Shown here: in pieces, positions 1 to 4,963 of the stretch
Layout: each line of letters starts with the position of its first letter
Numbering within the stretch: the first letter of the stretch is position 1
Origin: a bacterium
GTDB lineage: Bacteria; Desulfobacterota; Anaeroferrophillalia; Anaeroferrophillales; Tharpellaceae
Length of the DNA stretch: 5,263 nucleotides
Direction: 5' to 3'
NCBI GenBank assembly: GCA_029935295.1
Contig: JAOZKP010000205.1
Location: 1-5,263, forward strand
The notes under the pieces: model-generated
What the model was told of the DNA's origin: nothing
What the model saw: only the letters and a program-made list of their open reading frames with translations
Database searches by the model: none
Program-made: the position numbers and the translations under genes

Positions 1-144
1 CAGAAATTTGCCATCATTGATCAAAAGGTTGTGTGGTATGGCAGTATCAACATGTTAAGCTATGGGAGCGCACAGGAAAGTATCATGCGAATTGAAAGTT
101 CTAATATCGCAAATGAATTGATGAAAAGTATTGAGGAAGCATAA
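1..144 (+). CDS. C-terminal end of a phospholipase D-like (PLDc_2) protein, 5' end outside window
   Basis: The frame is open from the first base and ends at TAA 142-144, giving 47 residues. It begins QKFAIID, which is the K-x4-D part of an HxKx4D (HKD) motif; the histidine codon would lie just left of the window. A G-S-x-N motif follows (residues 14-17, GSIN), as expected after the second HKD motif of PLD-fold nucleases. The stretch from WYGSIN through IESSNIANEL is the usual C-terminus of PLDc_2 domains. In the family these often end large DEAD/DEAH or SF1 helicases found in defence and restriction loci, or stand alone as nucleases. Which applies here cannot be seen. Family assignment is fairly secure; the full protein, its length and its partners are unknown. 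The next candidate gene begins about 140 bp downstream, so there is no sign of translational coupling. Confidence 0.75.
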   Translation, partial: QKFAIIDQKVVWYGSINMLSYGSAQESIMRIESSNIANELMKSIEEA

Positions 145-286
145 CTCAATATACCAATGGCATCGTTGGTGGCGCCAGCGACCCAGATGGGTAAACTACT
201 GCACAAAGTAAATAATTGATGATCAGTTGGACGTACAGAAATATTTCCAATTACTCCTATCTGAAAATTGAGGTTGATTGTGGTGA

Positions 287-550
287 TTGGAGGCCAATAA
301 CAGTCATTCAGGGTTGAAGAGGTCGGGTGAAAACAATAGCCGGCCCCTCTGTTTTTCTCATGGAATTTGTGATGCTGATAAAACTTTGGTAATTTGGCTT
401 CTTAAAAACGAATATTTCCAAAGTTTTTGGACAAAAATAGAACTTTATGTTAGAATAATAGAAGTCAGGGTAGATCTCAATGGTCGTTCTTTCTATTTTT
501 GGAATAATCAAGTAGATGAGGAATGGAATAATGTATATTCAGAGGGTTGA
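287..550 (+). CDS. Doubtful small hypothetical protein upstream of the toxin-antitoxin pair
   Basis: An 87-residue frame directly follows an in-frame TGA (284-286). Its only early start candidates are TTG 287 and TTG 314, neither with a well-placed ribosome-binding site. The product is rich in aromatic residues in its second half (WLLKNEYFQSFW, FYFWNNQVDEEWNNVY) and resembles no family I recognise. Its stop (548-550) touches the ATG of the antitoxin gene. The antitoxin's Shine-Dalgarno (AGAGG, 541-545) lies inside its last codons, which could mean coupling. Against it being real, a plausible antitoxin promoter (427-456) sits in its middle. It may be a decayed gene, the 3' piece of a gene that lost its start, or chance open frame. 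Confidence 0.3.
   Translation: MEANNSHSGLKRSGENNSRPLCFSHGICDADKTLVIWLLKNEYFQSFWTKIELYVRIIEVRVDLNGRSFYFWNNQVDEEWNNVYSEG
427..456 (+). promoter_or_regulatory. Candidate promoter for the toxin-antitoxin operon
   Basis: TAGAAT (451-456) matches five of six bases of the -10 consensus and is preceded by TG one base upstream (448-449), forming an extended -10 (TGTTAGAAT). A weak -35 candidate, TTGGAC, lies at 427-432, with an 18-bp spacer. Transcription from here would give a leader of roughly 90 nt before the antitoxin. Type II operons are usually autoregulated at such a site, but I see no clear operator palindrome. Confidence 0.35.
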
Positions 551-781
551 ATGATGAATACATCACAAAAGGTTATGTTTAATCAGGATGATCTTAAACA
601 AGTCTTAGAGCCGCTTATTCGTCGCGTTGTTCGGGAAGAGCTCTTAAGGGTAGCGCAACAACAACCGGATATTTTTTTCCTACATTCTGATATGCCGATT
701 TACGCTGATATGGAAGAAATTGCTCAGCGAAAAGTCTCTGATACTGTCGAGCTCATCTCGCACAAAGAGGTTTGGGGGTGA
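551..781 (+). CDS. Type II antitoxin paired with the RelE-like toxin
   Basis: A 76-residue protein (75 if the second ATG at 554 is used). AGAGG at 541-545 lies 5 nt from ATG 551 and 8 nt from ATG 554, so 554 is at least as likely as the start. Residues 12-38 form a charged amphipathic helix with the run LIRRVVREEL. The C-terminal half (SDMPIYADMEEIAQRK, then VELISHKEVWG) is the acidic toxin-wrapping tail seen in small antitoxins encoded just before RelE/ParE toxins. The stop overlaps the toxin start by four bases (GTGA, 778-781), giving translational coupling. By family precedent it neutralises the toxin by direct binding and, alone or in complex, represses its own operon. I do not see an obvious ribbon-helix-helix or helix-turn-helix DNA-binding motif, so the repressor role is inference. 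Confidence 0.75.
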   Translation: MMNTSQKVMFNQDDLKQVLEPLIRRVVREELLRVAQQQPDIFFLHSDMPIYADMEEIAQRKVSDTVELISHKEVWG

Positions 782-1107
782 GTGACTATCAGGCGGTATA
801 TGAAAAACTTTTTGTTAGAAATTTGACTCGCTATAGCTCATTAAAAACGCAGATCCGGCGATGTGTCGATCAGGTGCTTGAGAATCCCTATACGCAGACG
901 GAGTTCCTTGGTGATGTTAGCGGAAAGCTTAATTTAAAAGGATGCCGAAGTGCTCGTGTTAATAGAAATTTTCGTATTATTTTTGTGATTTGTGAAGAAT
1001 GTCAGCGTATTTCTCAATGTGATTACTGTTTTTGTGATAATCTTGCTGATAAGACAGTCGTATTTCTCACCGTTGGTCCTCACGACAAGGCCTATGCTAT
1101 TAAGTAA
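778..1107 (+). CDS. RelE/ParE-family toxin with a cysteine-rich insert
   Basis: A 109-residue protein from GTG 778. I prefer this start to TTG 772 because AGAGG (766-770) is 7 nt from the GTG but only 1 nt from the TTG, and because GTGA overlaps the antitoxin stop. RelE-fold features in order: N-terminal helices (residues 4-37), the core strand block KLNLKGCRSARVNRNFRIIF (50-69) with the basic residues expected to contact RNA and ribosome, and the C-terminal strand VVFLTVGPHDKAY (94-106) with a histidine at 102. Family members typically cleave mRNA on the ribosome or otherwise poison growth, and the antitoxin blocks this. Between the core strands lies a cysteine cluster, CEEC (72-75) and CDYCFC (81-86), which could bind zinc. 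A terminator lies about 90 bp beyond the stop, closing the operon. RelE-superfamily membership is well supported; the exact subfamily and target (RNA or gyrase) are not. Confidence 0.85.
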   Translation: MSDYQAVYEKLFVRNLTRYSSLKTQIRRCVDQVLENPYTQTEFLGDVSGKLNLKGCRSARVNRNFRIIFVICEECQRISQCDYCFCDNLADKTVVFLTVGPHDKAYAIK

Positions 1108-1193
1108 TCGATATTGCGGTTAGGGTGACAGCAGGGCTCCTTTCGTCAAGATGATCACTATTTGATTATAAAAAAATTGTAATATTCCTCCCG

Positions 1194-1226
1194 AACCGGC
1201 GTCTGTATGTATAGGCGCCGGTTTTT
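1194..1226 (+). terminator. Intrinsic terminator of the toxin-antitoxin operon
   Basis: A perfect 8-bp stem, AACCGGCG (1194-1201) with CGCCGGTT (1216-1223), has a 14-nt loop and runs directly into T's (TTTTT at 1222-1226). The stem is GC-rich and lies 87 bp beyond the toxin stop. An A-rich run at 1170-1177 lies a little upstream of the stem. Confidence 0.8.
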
Positions 1227-1259
1227 GCGTCTGTAACTTTTATAAAAATAAATCTAGCA

Positions 1260-1302
1260 GCCACCGGCCAATGGTTTTTCCTGACGTTGAATGGCCGGTG
1301 GC
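1260..1302. repeat. Strong 11-bp inverted repeat (hairpin) ahead of the phosphatase remnant
   Basis: GCCACCGGCCA (1260-1270) and TGGCCGGTGGC (1292-1302) pair perfectly over 11 bp, nine of them G-C, around a 21-nt loop. No T-run follows on the + strand, and on the - strand the flank is CTAGATTTATTTT, so it is a poor terminator. It ends 11 nt before the GAGGTGA ribosome-binding site at 1314-1320. A 5'-leader structure or a REP-like palindromic unit are both possible. Confidence 0.6.
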
Positions 1303-1323
1303 CCCCGCAAATCGAGGTGAGAT

Positions 1324-1476
1324 ATGGATTGGATTACAGAAAATATAGCCATTGGAAACTTTATTGATGCTGAAAATGCTACCAAAGACGAAGTAGATGC
1401 AATTCTTTGTTTAAAGCCGGATTGCTGCCTTACTCTTGGTTGCGTGTCTGGTCTGTTTCTTGTGGTTCGAAAGTGA
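1324..1476 (+). pseudogene. Truncated dual-specificity phosphatase-like gene (N-terminal stump)
   Basis: ATG 1324 has a strong ribosome-binding site (GAGG 1314-1317, 6-nt spacer) and opens a 50-codon frame to TGA 1474-1476. The first ~36 residues, MDWITENIAIGNFIDA and then VDAILCLKPDCC, look like the N-terminus of bacterial dual-specificity/tyrosine-phosphatase-fold proteins: a W-I-T-x-x-I-A-I-G-N strand followed by an 'I-x-x-I-L-C-L' strand. The family normally runs to about 140-170 residues with a catalytic HCxxGxxR loop in the second half; that part is absent. From about position 1427 the reading frame becomes a hydrophobic tail unrelated to the family, so the gene has been cut and joined to other sequence. 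The good start signal suggests recent loss. The short product is unlikely to be active. The family call rests on motif resemblance only. Confidence 0.55.
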
Positions 1477-1543
1477 ATCTTGGGAAGTAACAATCACTGA
1501 AGATACGTATGGAAGTGGTAAGATTGTTGACCCGTCTAATTAA
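1415..1543 (+). pseudogene. Remnant reading frame with a membrane or signal segment, 5' end lost
   Basis: One frame off the phosphatase stump, an open frame runs from just after TAA 1412-1414 to TAA 1541-1543 with no usual start codon at its head. It encodes a hydrophobic segment, IAALLLVACLVCFLWF, followed by a polar tail with SESWEVTITEDTYGSGK and an end at DPSN. A hydrophobic helix followed directly by such a tail looks like real protein sequence: a transmembrane anchor, or a lipoprotein signal given the L-V-A-C run. I cannot name it. It probably begins at the same junction that ended the phosphatase stump. Confidence 0.35.
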
Positions 1544-1580
1544 GTTCCTCGTGGAGAACTTACAGATGAAAAAATAATAA

Positions 1581-1799
1581 ATGGCTATACAATCAGGCTA
1601 TGGCAGCGGTAGTAAGACCCTTGCCAGTTATCTTAATAAGGTAGGTTTTTCAAATCTACAGAATAAGTGGTATCGGCGGGTGCCAACCTCAAAGAGTTCG
1701 TATGATTGTTTCACTAACTTCGGGTGCGGCGAAAAACACTCGCACCGCCCCGACTCCGTCAACCACCCACGCGTTTTGCCGGTACGTTCCGGAAGATGA
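1581..1799 (+). CDS. Weakly supported 72-codon hypothetical frame
   Basis: ATG 1581 opens a 72-codon frame without a usable ribosome-binding site; the upstream bases are AAAAAATAATAA. The first ~35 residues (including TLASYLNKVGFSNLQNKWY) look protein-like. The last ~25 (with GCGEKHSHRPDSVNHP) are low in hydrophobic residues and fall where base composition turns sharply GC-rich. It may be the start of a gene that loses its own sequence near 1720, or a chance frame. A GGAG (1552-1555) stands 10 nt before another ATG at 1566 that reads only Met-Lys-Lys-stop. I recognise no family. Confidence 0.2.
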   Translation: MAIQSGYGSGSKTLASYLNKVGFSNLQNKWYRRVPTSKSSYDCFTNFGCGEKHSHRPDSVNHPRVLPVRSGR

Positions 1800-1815
1800 T
1801 TTGGCTTATTTGATC

Positions 1816-1841
1816 ATTCAAACATTTGATTCAAACATTTG
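1816..1841. repeat. Perfect 13-bp tandem duplication
   Basis: ATTCAAACATTTG occurs twice head to tail (1816-1828, 1829-1841). TTTGAT appears at 1809-1814, 1825-1830 and 1838-1843. Each unit contains the partial palindrome CAAA-N2-TTTG, so the pair could form a double operator, or it could be a simple replication-slippage duplication. It lies about 85 bp upstream of the caspase stump. Confidence 0.75.
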
Positions 1842-1925
1842 ATTATTTTCCTGCGCGGTATCGCCAGCCGATTTTTTTTGGAAAATCTGTTTTCTGCTGT
1901 TTGTTAATTATGTGAGATATCTATA

Positions 1926-2186
1926 ATGTGTATAATGCGAAAAAACCTGCGATTGCTTCTGGTTATATGTTTGTTTCTTTTGCCGGTCAGCGGTTTGGCA
2001 ATGACCGGGGCTGAAGCGGCCGGGATCCGGTCGGTTTCCGTGATTGCTCAGGAGAGCGACGGGCGGACAACCGAACTTGAACTCTACCGGGGCAGTCACG
2101 CCCTGCTCGTCGGGGTCAGTGATTATACTGCCGGTTGGCCCGATCTGGAAAGCGTGCCGGGGAAATTCGGGGACAGTCACCGATAA
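1926..2186 (+). pseudogene. N-terminal stump of an exported caspase-like (peptidase C14) protein
   Basis: The frame runs 86 codons from ATG 1926 (a second ATG is at 1935). Residues 5-25 form a Sec signal peptide: basic RKNLR, a hydrophobic core LLLVICLFLLPV, and a likely cleavage after GLA. After a short linker, residues 54-79 (YRGSHALLVGVSDY, then GWPDL) are the first strand and loop of the bacterial caspase fold (Peptidase_C14), a strongly recognisable block. Real members continue for at least 200 residues with a catalytic His and Cys. Here similarity ends at about residue 79 (base 2162), and seven unrelated codons lead to TAA 2184-2186. No catalytic residue is present, so any product would be a secreted peptide without protease activity. 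The Shine-Dalgarno is weak (GAGA at 1914-1917, 8 nt from ATG 1926). Another caspase piece, the C-terminus, lies on the opposite strand at 4950-5150. Confidence 0.75.
2169..2182. other. GGGGACAGTCACCG motif at the broken end of the caspase stump
   Basis: The sequence GGGGACAGTCACCG begins about 7 bp after the caspase similarity stops. From memory, GGGGACAGTCACC-type strings are widespread as terminal sequences next to IS200-like/REP-associated transposase genes in proteobacterial genomes. Only one copy is present here and there is no transposase, so this is a possible scar, not a demonstrated element. Confidence 0.3.
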
Positions 2187-2204
2187 AGTTTTGTTTATAG
2201 CTAT

Positions 2205-2228
2205 TAACCGTTTATCTAACCGTTTATC
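2205..2228. repeat. Perfect 12-bp tandem duplication before the NERD gene
   Basis: TAACCGTTTATC is repeated head to tail (2205-2216, 2217-2228); a third GTTTAT stands at 2193-2198. The pair ends 26 bp before the TTG start of the NERD gene, where a repressor or activator site would fit. Slippage during junction repair is an equal explanation. Confidence 0.75.
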
Positions 2229-2254
2229 GCAAATTTGAAAGGATACATTAAACC

Positions 2255-3238
2255 TTGATCTCTCTTCCCCGTTTTGAACAATGGCTCGAAATTACTCGAA
2301 CCGAACCTCTGGCCGAGAGTCCGGAGATTGCCGCCGGGCGGCAGGCCGAGGAGTTTCTTAAAGGTTTGGTCGACAGTAATCTCAGGTTTAAGGGAGCCCA
2401 CTGCTTTGTCGGTAAACGGGTGCCGGCACCGGCGCTGCGGCGCCGTTTTGAGATCGATCTGGTGGTTTTGACACGAAAACAGCTTCATATTCTCGAAGTC
2501 AAAAACTGGTCCGGCGAACTTTTCCCTCAGCGAAAGGGTTGGGTACAGCGTAAACGGGACGGTCGGGAAATTGAGCATCAGAACCTGACCCGCTACAATT
2601 CACAAAAGGTCGAAGTCCTGCTTGACTACTTGCAGAAGCATGGCGTTAATCTGAAAAACACCATGGTTTCTCAAAAAGTTCTGTTTATGAATGAAAGGCT
2701 TACGATTTATCCAGATATTATGGCCGACCGTGATGTTATCGTCCGTTCGCAGTTGGATGACTATCTGGGTAGCCAGAAAGGCAGCTCCTATGGTGAACGT
2801 CTGCTTTTTTCAGTAATCGAGGCTTGCCTAGATGCGGAAAAAAGCTCTATTTTAGTGGGTGGGCTTTTCAAAGCTATAAAAAAACGTGAGTTCAAAGAGG
2901 CCGTCAAGGCGCTCTCCGAGTTGCGGACCTGGGATCTGGTTGGCTGTTACGGCGGCCGGATTCTTCAGGGCGATGGACTTTCTCTGCGCTGTAACGGCAA
3001 AAGCTATGATCTGAAAAAACTTGAAAACGGGAAGCGGCTCGAATTCAAATGGCAGAGAAACCGGCTTGTTGGCCTCTTGGGTACTCTTCTGACCCGCCGT
3101 CCGATCGGCAAGGTGCGCGGTCTTGAGAAAAAAACCGGCATCGACCCCCGCTCCGCCACCCTGCTTTTCCACGCTGCCGGTCAGCCCTCGCCAACCAGCA
3201 TAAACCTCAGAGAATTGGAGTGGTTTGTCCGGGGGTGA
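2255..3238 (+). CDS. NERD-domain (nuclease-related) protein
   Basis: A 327-residue protein. TTG 2255 is the first start after an in-frame TAA (2249-2251); AAAGGA (2238-2243) lies 11 nt away, a rather long spacing. No later start keeps the conserved N-terminal acidic helix. Residues 26-135 form the NERD domain (PF08378 type), a PD-(D/E)XK-like fold: helix GRQAEEFLKGLV with Glu32/33, strand EIDLVVL with Asp68, strand LHILEVKNWSG with Glu81 and Lys83, then an EHQNLTRYNSQKVEVL helix. The D...ExK triad is intact, so nuclease activity is possible. Residues ~200-327 form a second, more beta-rich domain that I cannot name, ending in HAAGQPSPTSINLRELEW. No signal peptide or membrane helix is seen, so it is presumably cytosolic. 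NERD proteins are suspected DNA-processing enzymes, often in accessory or defence loci; a role here is inference. It stands alone, with no close partner gene and no clear terminator. Confidence 0.92.
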   Translation: MISLPRFEQWLEITRTEPLAESPEIAAGRQAEEFLKGLVDSNLRFKGAHCFVGKRVPAPALRRRFEIDLVVLTRKQLHILEVKNWSGELFPQRKGWVQRKRDGREIEHQNLTRYNSQKVEVLLDYLQKHGVNLKNTMVSQKVLFMNERLTIYPDIMADRDVIVRSQLDDYLGSQKGSSYGERLLFSVIEACLDAEKSSILVGGLFKAIKKREFKEAVKALSELRTWDLVGCYGGRILQGDGLSLRCNGKSYDLKKLENGKRLEFKWQRNRLVGLLGTLLTRRPIGKVRGLEKKTGIDPRSATLLFHAAGQPSPTSINLRELEWFVRG

Positions 3239-3390
3239 AGAAACTGAAATAGTTCCAAGCCTAAATTTTTCTTGAAAACTTCAATTTTAAGTGTTCCTGT
3301 CCGCTTAGGGCTAAAGTTTGCGCTGGAGGTCTATCCTCATATCGAGACAATTTGAGCAGAATGTTTTGTTGCCTTAATAGTATAAAAATA

Positions 3391-3419
3391 TTGACATTTA
3401 ACCTACATTATTATATCAT
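3391..3419 (+). promoter_or_regulatory. Near-consensus sigma-70 promoter for the ATPase gene
   Basis: TTGACA (3391-3396) is a perfect -35 box and TATCAT (3414-3419) matches five of six -10 bases, with an ideal 17-bp spacer. It sits in a very AT-rich stretch and predicts a leader of about 45 nt before ATG 3471, consistent with GAGG at 3459-3462. The ATPase thus appears to be transcribed independently of the NERD gene. The rest of the 3239-3470 gap holds no gene I can support. Confidence 0.7.
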
Positions 3420-3470
3420 ATAAATGAATTACAAATCATAAATATTATTATATTATTGAGGCGTTGATAA

Positions 3471-4604
3471 ATGATAGATAGAAATTTAATGTACTCTTTT
3501 GATCGTGATCTGTTCAAAGGTAAAGTCATATTGTTGTTTGGCCCCAGGCAGGTGGGGAAGACGACATTGATATTGTCGTTACTGGAACAACGTCAGGAAA
3601 AGACATTATTGCTTAATGGCGACGAAGCCGACATTAGAGAAATTCTTGACACTCCAACATCTACCCAACTCAAGCTGCTGACCGGTTCAAACCAGATTGT
3701 CTTTATAGATGAAGCTCAACGAATCAACGGAATCGGTTTGACCCTTAAACTGTTTTCTGACCAGCTGCCATCCGTGCAGGTGATTGCTACCGGTTCATCC
3801 GCATTTGAATTAGCCAATCAGCTCAACGAGCCGTTAACCGGCCGCAAATACGAATATCATCTGTATCCACTCTCATTCGCAGAGATGGTTAAACATCATG
3901 GTTGGCTTGAGGAAAAACGCCTTTTGCAGCATCGTCTGATCTATGGTTATTATCCGGAGATCGTCACCCACCCTGAGGATGCACCAAGGCTGCTCCGGTT
4001 ACTCACCGACAGCTATCTGTACAAAGATCTTCTGCTTCTGGATAAAATAAAAAAATCGGCGTTATTGGAAAAGCTGGTCAAGGCTCTAGCCTTGCAGATT
4101 GGCAGTGAAGTCTCATATAGTGAACTCGGGCAATTGATTGGCAGTAACAGCCATACGGTTGAACGCTATATTGATTTACTGGAAAAAGCTTTTGTTGTTT
4201 TTACCATACCGGCTTACAGTCGTAACGTTCGTAATGAGATAAAAAAGGGCCGCAAAATCTATTTTTATGACAACGGTATCCGCAATGCCATTATTAATAA
4301 TTTTAATCGACCTGATTTACGTTCCGACATAGGATATCTGTGGGAAAATTTTTTATTCAGTGAAAGAATGAAATTTCTGGCGGACAAAAACTGGTTTGCC
4401 AACCGCTATTTCTGGCGCACGACGCAACAGCAGGAGATTGATTACATCGAGGAACGTAACGGTAAAATTACGGCATGGGAATTCAAATGGAATCCCAAAG
4501 CCAAAGCCCGCTTTCCAAAAACTTTCACTAAAGCATATCCCGAATGCAAAACCGCAGTAGTTACACCGGATAACTTTAGCTTCTTCGTATCCGACCCCAA
4601 TTAA
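3471..4604 (+). CDS. AAA_14 / DUF4143 ATP-binding protein
   Basis: A complete 377-residue protein; ATG 3471 is preceded by GAGG about 8 nt upstream. Walker A is GPRQVGKTT (24-32), Walker B is IVFIDEAQ (76-83, Asp80 and Glu81), sensor 1 is ATGSS (106-110), and the LTGR-x-Y-x-Y-x-L-x-PLSFAE signature (122-138) is typical of AAA_14 (PF13173). Residues ~195-245 form a winged-helix-like linker. The C-terminal DUF4143 domain (PF13635) has WENFLFSER (291-299), EIDYI (322-326) and WEFKW (336-340), giving a PD-(D/E)XK-like D324...E337-x-K339 pattern. Length fits the family (about 370-430). These proteins are common, usually single-gene, often lineage-specific, and their function is unproven; ATP binding is a safe prediction, while DNA binding or cleavage is inference. 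It has its own promoter and faces the zinc-ribbon gene, with 66 bp between the two stops. Confidence 0.95.
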   Translation: MIDRNLMYSFDRDLFKGKVILLFGPRQVGKTTLILSLLEQRQEKTLLLNGDEADIREILDTPTSTQLKLLTGSNQIVFIDEAQRINGIGLTLKLFSDQLPSVQVIATGSSAFELANQLNEPLTGRKYEYHLYPLSFAEMVKHHGWLEEKRLLQHRLIYGYYPEIVTHPEDAPRLLRLLTDSYLYKDLLLLDKIKKSALLEKLVKALALQIGSEVSYSELGQLIGSNSHTVERYIDLLEKAFVVFTIPAYSRNVRNEIKKGRKIYFYDNGIRNAIINNFNRPDLRSDIGYLWENFLFSERMKFLADKNWFANRYFWRTTQQQEIDYIEERNGKITAWEFKWNPKAKARFPKTFTKAYPECKTAVVTPDNFSFFVSDPN

Positions 4605-4670
4605 CCTCAAGAACAAGTGGTTTGGCCGGGGTAGCTCGGGGGGGCGACTGCGGGTGAGTTTTACGATCAA

Positions 4671-4853
4671 CTATGCATATACCTTGCCGGTTTGGGATTG
4701 TTTTGCGGAGCCGCAGGAGGGGCATTTATTGTCGCCGCATACCTTGCAGTAGATTTCACCGCAGTCACGGCATTTGTAGAATGGGAAATAACAACTTGAA
4801 ATCGCATCTTTGGCTCTTCTTCCACAATTCGGACAACTTGAATAATCACTCAT
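4671..4853 (-). CDS. Small cysteine-rich zinc-ribbon protein
   Basis: A 60-residue protein read on the - strand from ATG (4853-4851) to TAG (4673-4671). The start is well supported: AAGGAGG (4866-4860 on the - strand) lies 6 nt upstream. Four knuckles are visible: CPNCG (7-11), CRDCG (28-32), CKVCG (36-40) and CPSCG (44-48), plus a lone Cys21. Eight paired cysteines in 42 residues fit two zinc-ribbon or cross-braced zinc sites. The protein has no other domain, signal peptide or membrane segment. Such small ribbons may bind nucleic acid or a protein partner; nothing here tells which. The frame overlapping it on the + strand is a shadow, because the Cys pattern and ribosome-binding site belong to the - strand. 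I see no convincing terminator between it and the convergent ATPase. Confidence 0.85.
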   Translation of the reverse strand: MSDYSSCPNCGRRAKDAISSCYFPFYKCRDCGEIYCKVCGDNKCPSCGSAKQSQTGKVYA

Positions 4854-4924
4854 GACTTCCCTCCTTGGTTTTGGTTATAAGAATTGTTTGGATATCTGCT
4901 CTGATTGAGGAGGTTTTTTTAATA

Positions 4925-4963
4925 ATGAGAAAGCAATTGAGTCTTTTTCTTATTCTGATTTGA
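4925..4963 (+). pseudogene. Start of an exported-protein gene, cut after ~12 codons
   Basis: GAGGAGG (4907-4913) is a very strong Shine-Dalgarno, 11 nt before ATG 4925. The frame reads Met-Arg-Lys-Gln-Leu-Ser followed by LFLILI and stops at TGA 4961-4963. A basic tip followed by a hydrophobic run is how a signal peptide begins. The frame abuts or slightly overlaps the tail of the caspase remnant on the other strand (stop at 4952-4950). The likely history is that a secreted-protein gene lost everything after its first codons when the caspase piece was joined. A functional 12-residue hydrophobic microprotein is possible but less likely. Confidence 0.4.

Larger units (their letters stand above)
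1477..1925. other. Poorly coding stretch between two gene stumps
   Basis: Apart from the end of the hydrophobic remnant (to 1543) and the doubtful frame at 1581-1799, I see no gene on either strand. It holds a short GC-rich hairpin (GGTGCG 1723-1728 with CGCACC 1741-1746), the 13-bp tandem repeat at 1816-1841, and an AT-rich run up to the caspase stump. TATAAT at 1922-1927 overlaps that gene's ATG, so it is probably not its -10 box. Confidence 0.5.

Noticed and set aside
1302..1310. CCCCCGCAA matching a typical tRNA-fMet 3' end
   Set aside because: Only 7 bp are shared with the end at 5257-5263, no CCA follows, and the upstream bases belong to an 11-bp hairpin instead of a T-arm.
1100..1320. 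Integron-type attC site suspected from small genes and hairpins
   Set aside because: No paired RYYYAAC/GTTRRRY core sites are found; GTTAGGG near 1116 lacks the required last base and a partner.
1854..1879. GC-rich bases followed by eight T's (1872-1879), considered as a terminator
   Set aside because: Only 3-bp stems can be drawn next to the T-run.
1254..2180. Minus-strand open frames (1254-1493 and 1908-2180)
   Set aside because: They lie antisense to the phosphatase and caspase stumps, which have recognisable motifs; the minus products have no motif or good start.
3271..3291. AT-rich inverted repeat CTTGAAA...TTTTAAG after the NERD gene, considered as a terminator
   Set aside because: Weak 7-bp stem with a G-U pair, almost no G-C, and no T-run after it.
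3272..3355. Short frame from TTG 3272 ending LKFALEVYPHIETI
   Set aside because: It has only 27 codons, no ribosome-binding site and no recognised family. It may be a relic but I cannot support it.
4629..4645. GGTAGCTCGGGGGG resembling the tRNA end GGTAGCGGGGG, considered as an attachment-site copy
   Set aside because: The match is broken by two extra bases and consists mostly of a G-run. There is no flanking identity, so chance is enough.
4673..4855. Plus-strand open frame across the zinc-ribbon gene
   Set aside because: It is the antisense shadow: the minus strand has the Shine-Dalgarno and the regular CxxCG pattern, while the plus-strand product is arginine-rich nonsense.
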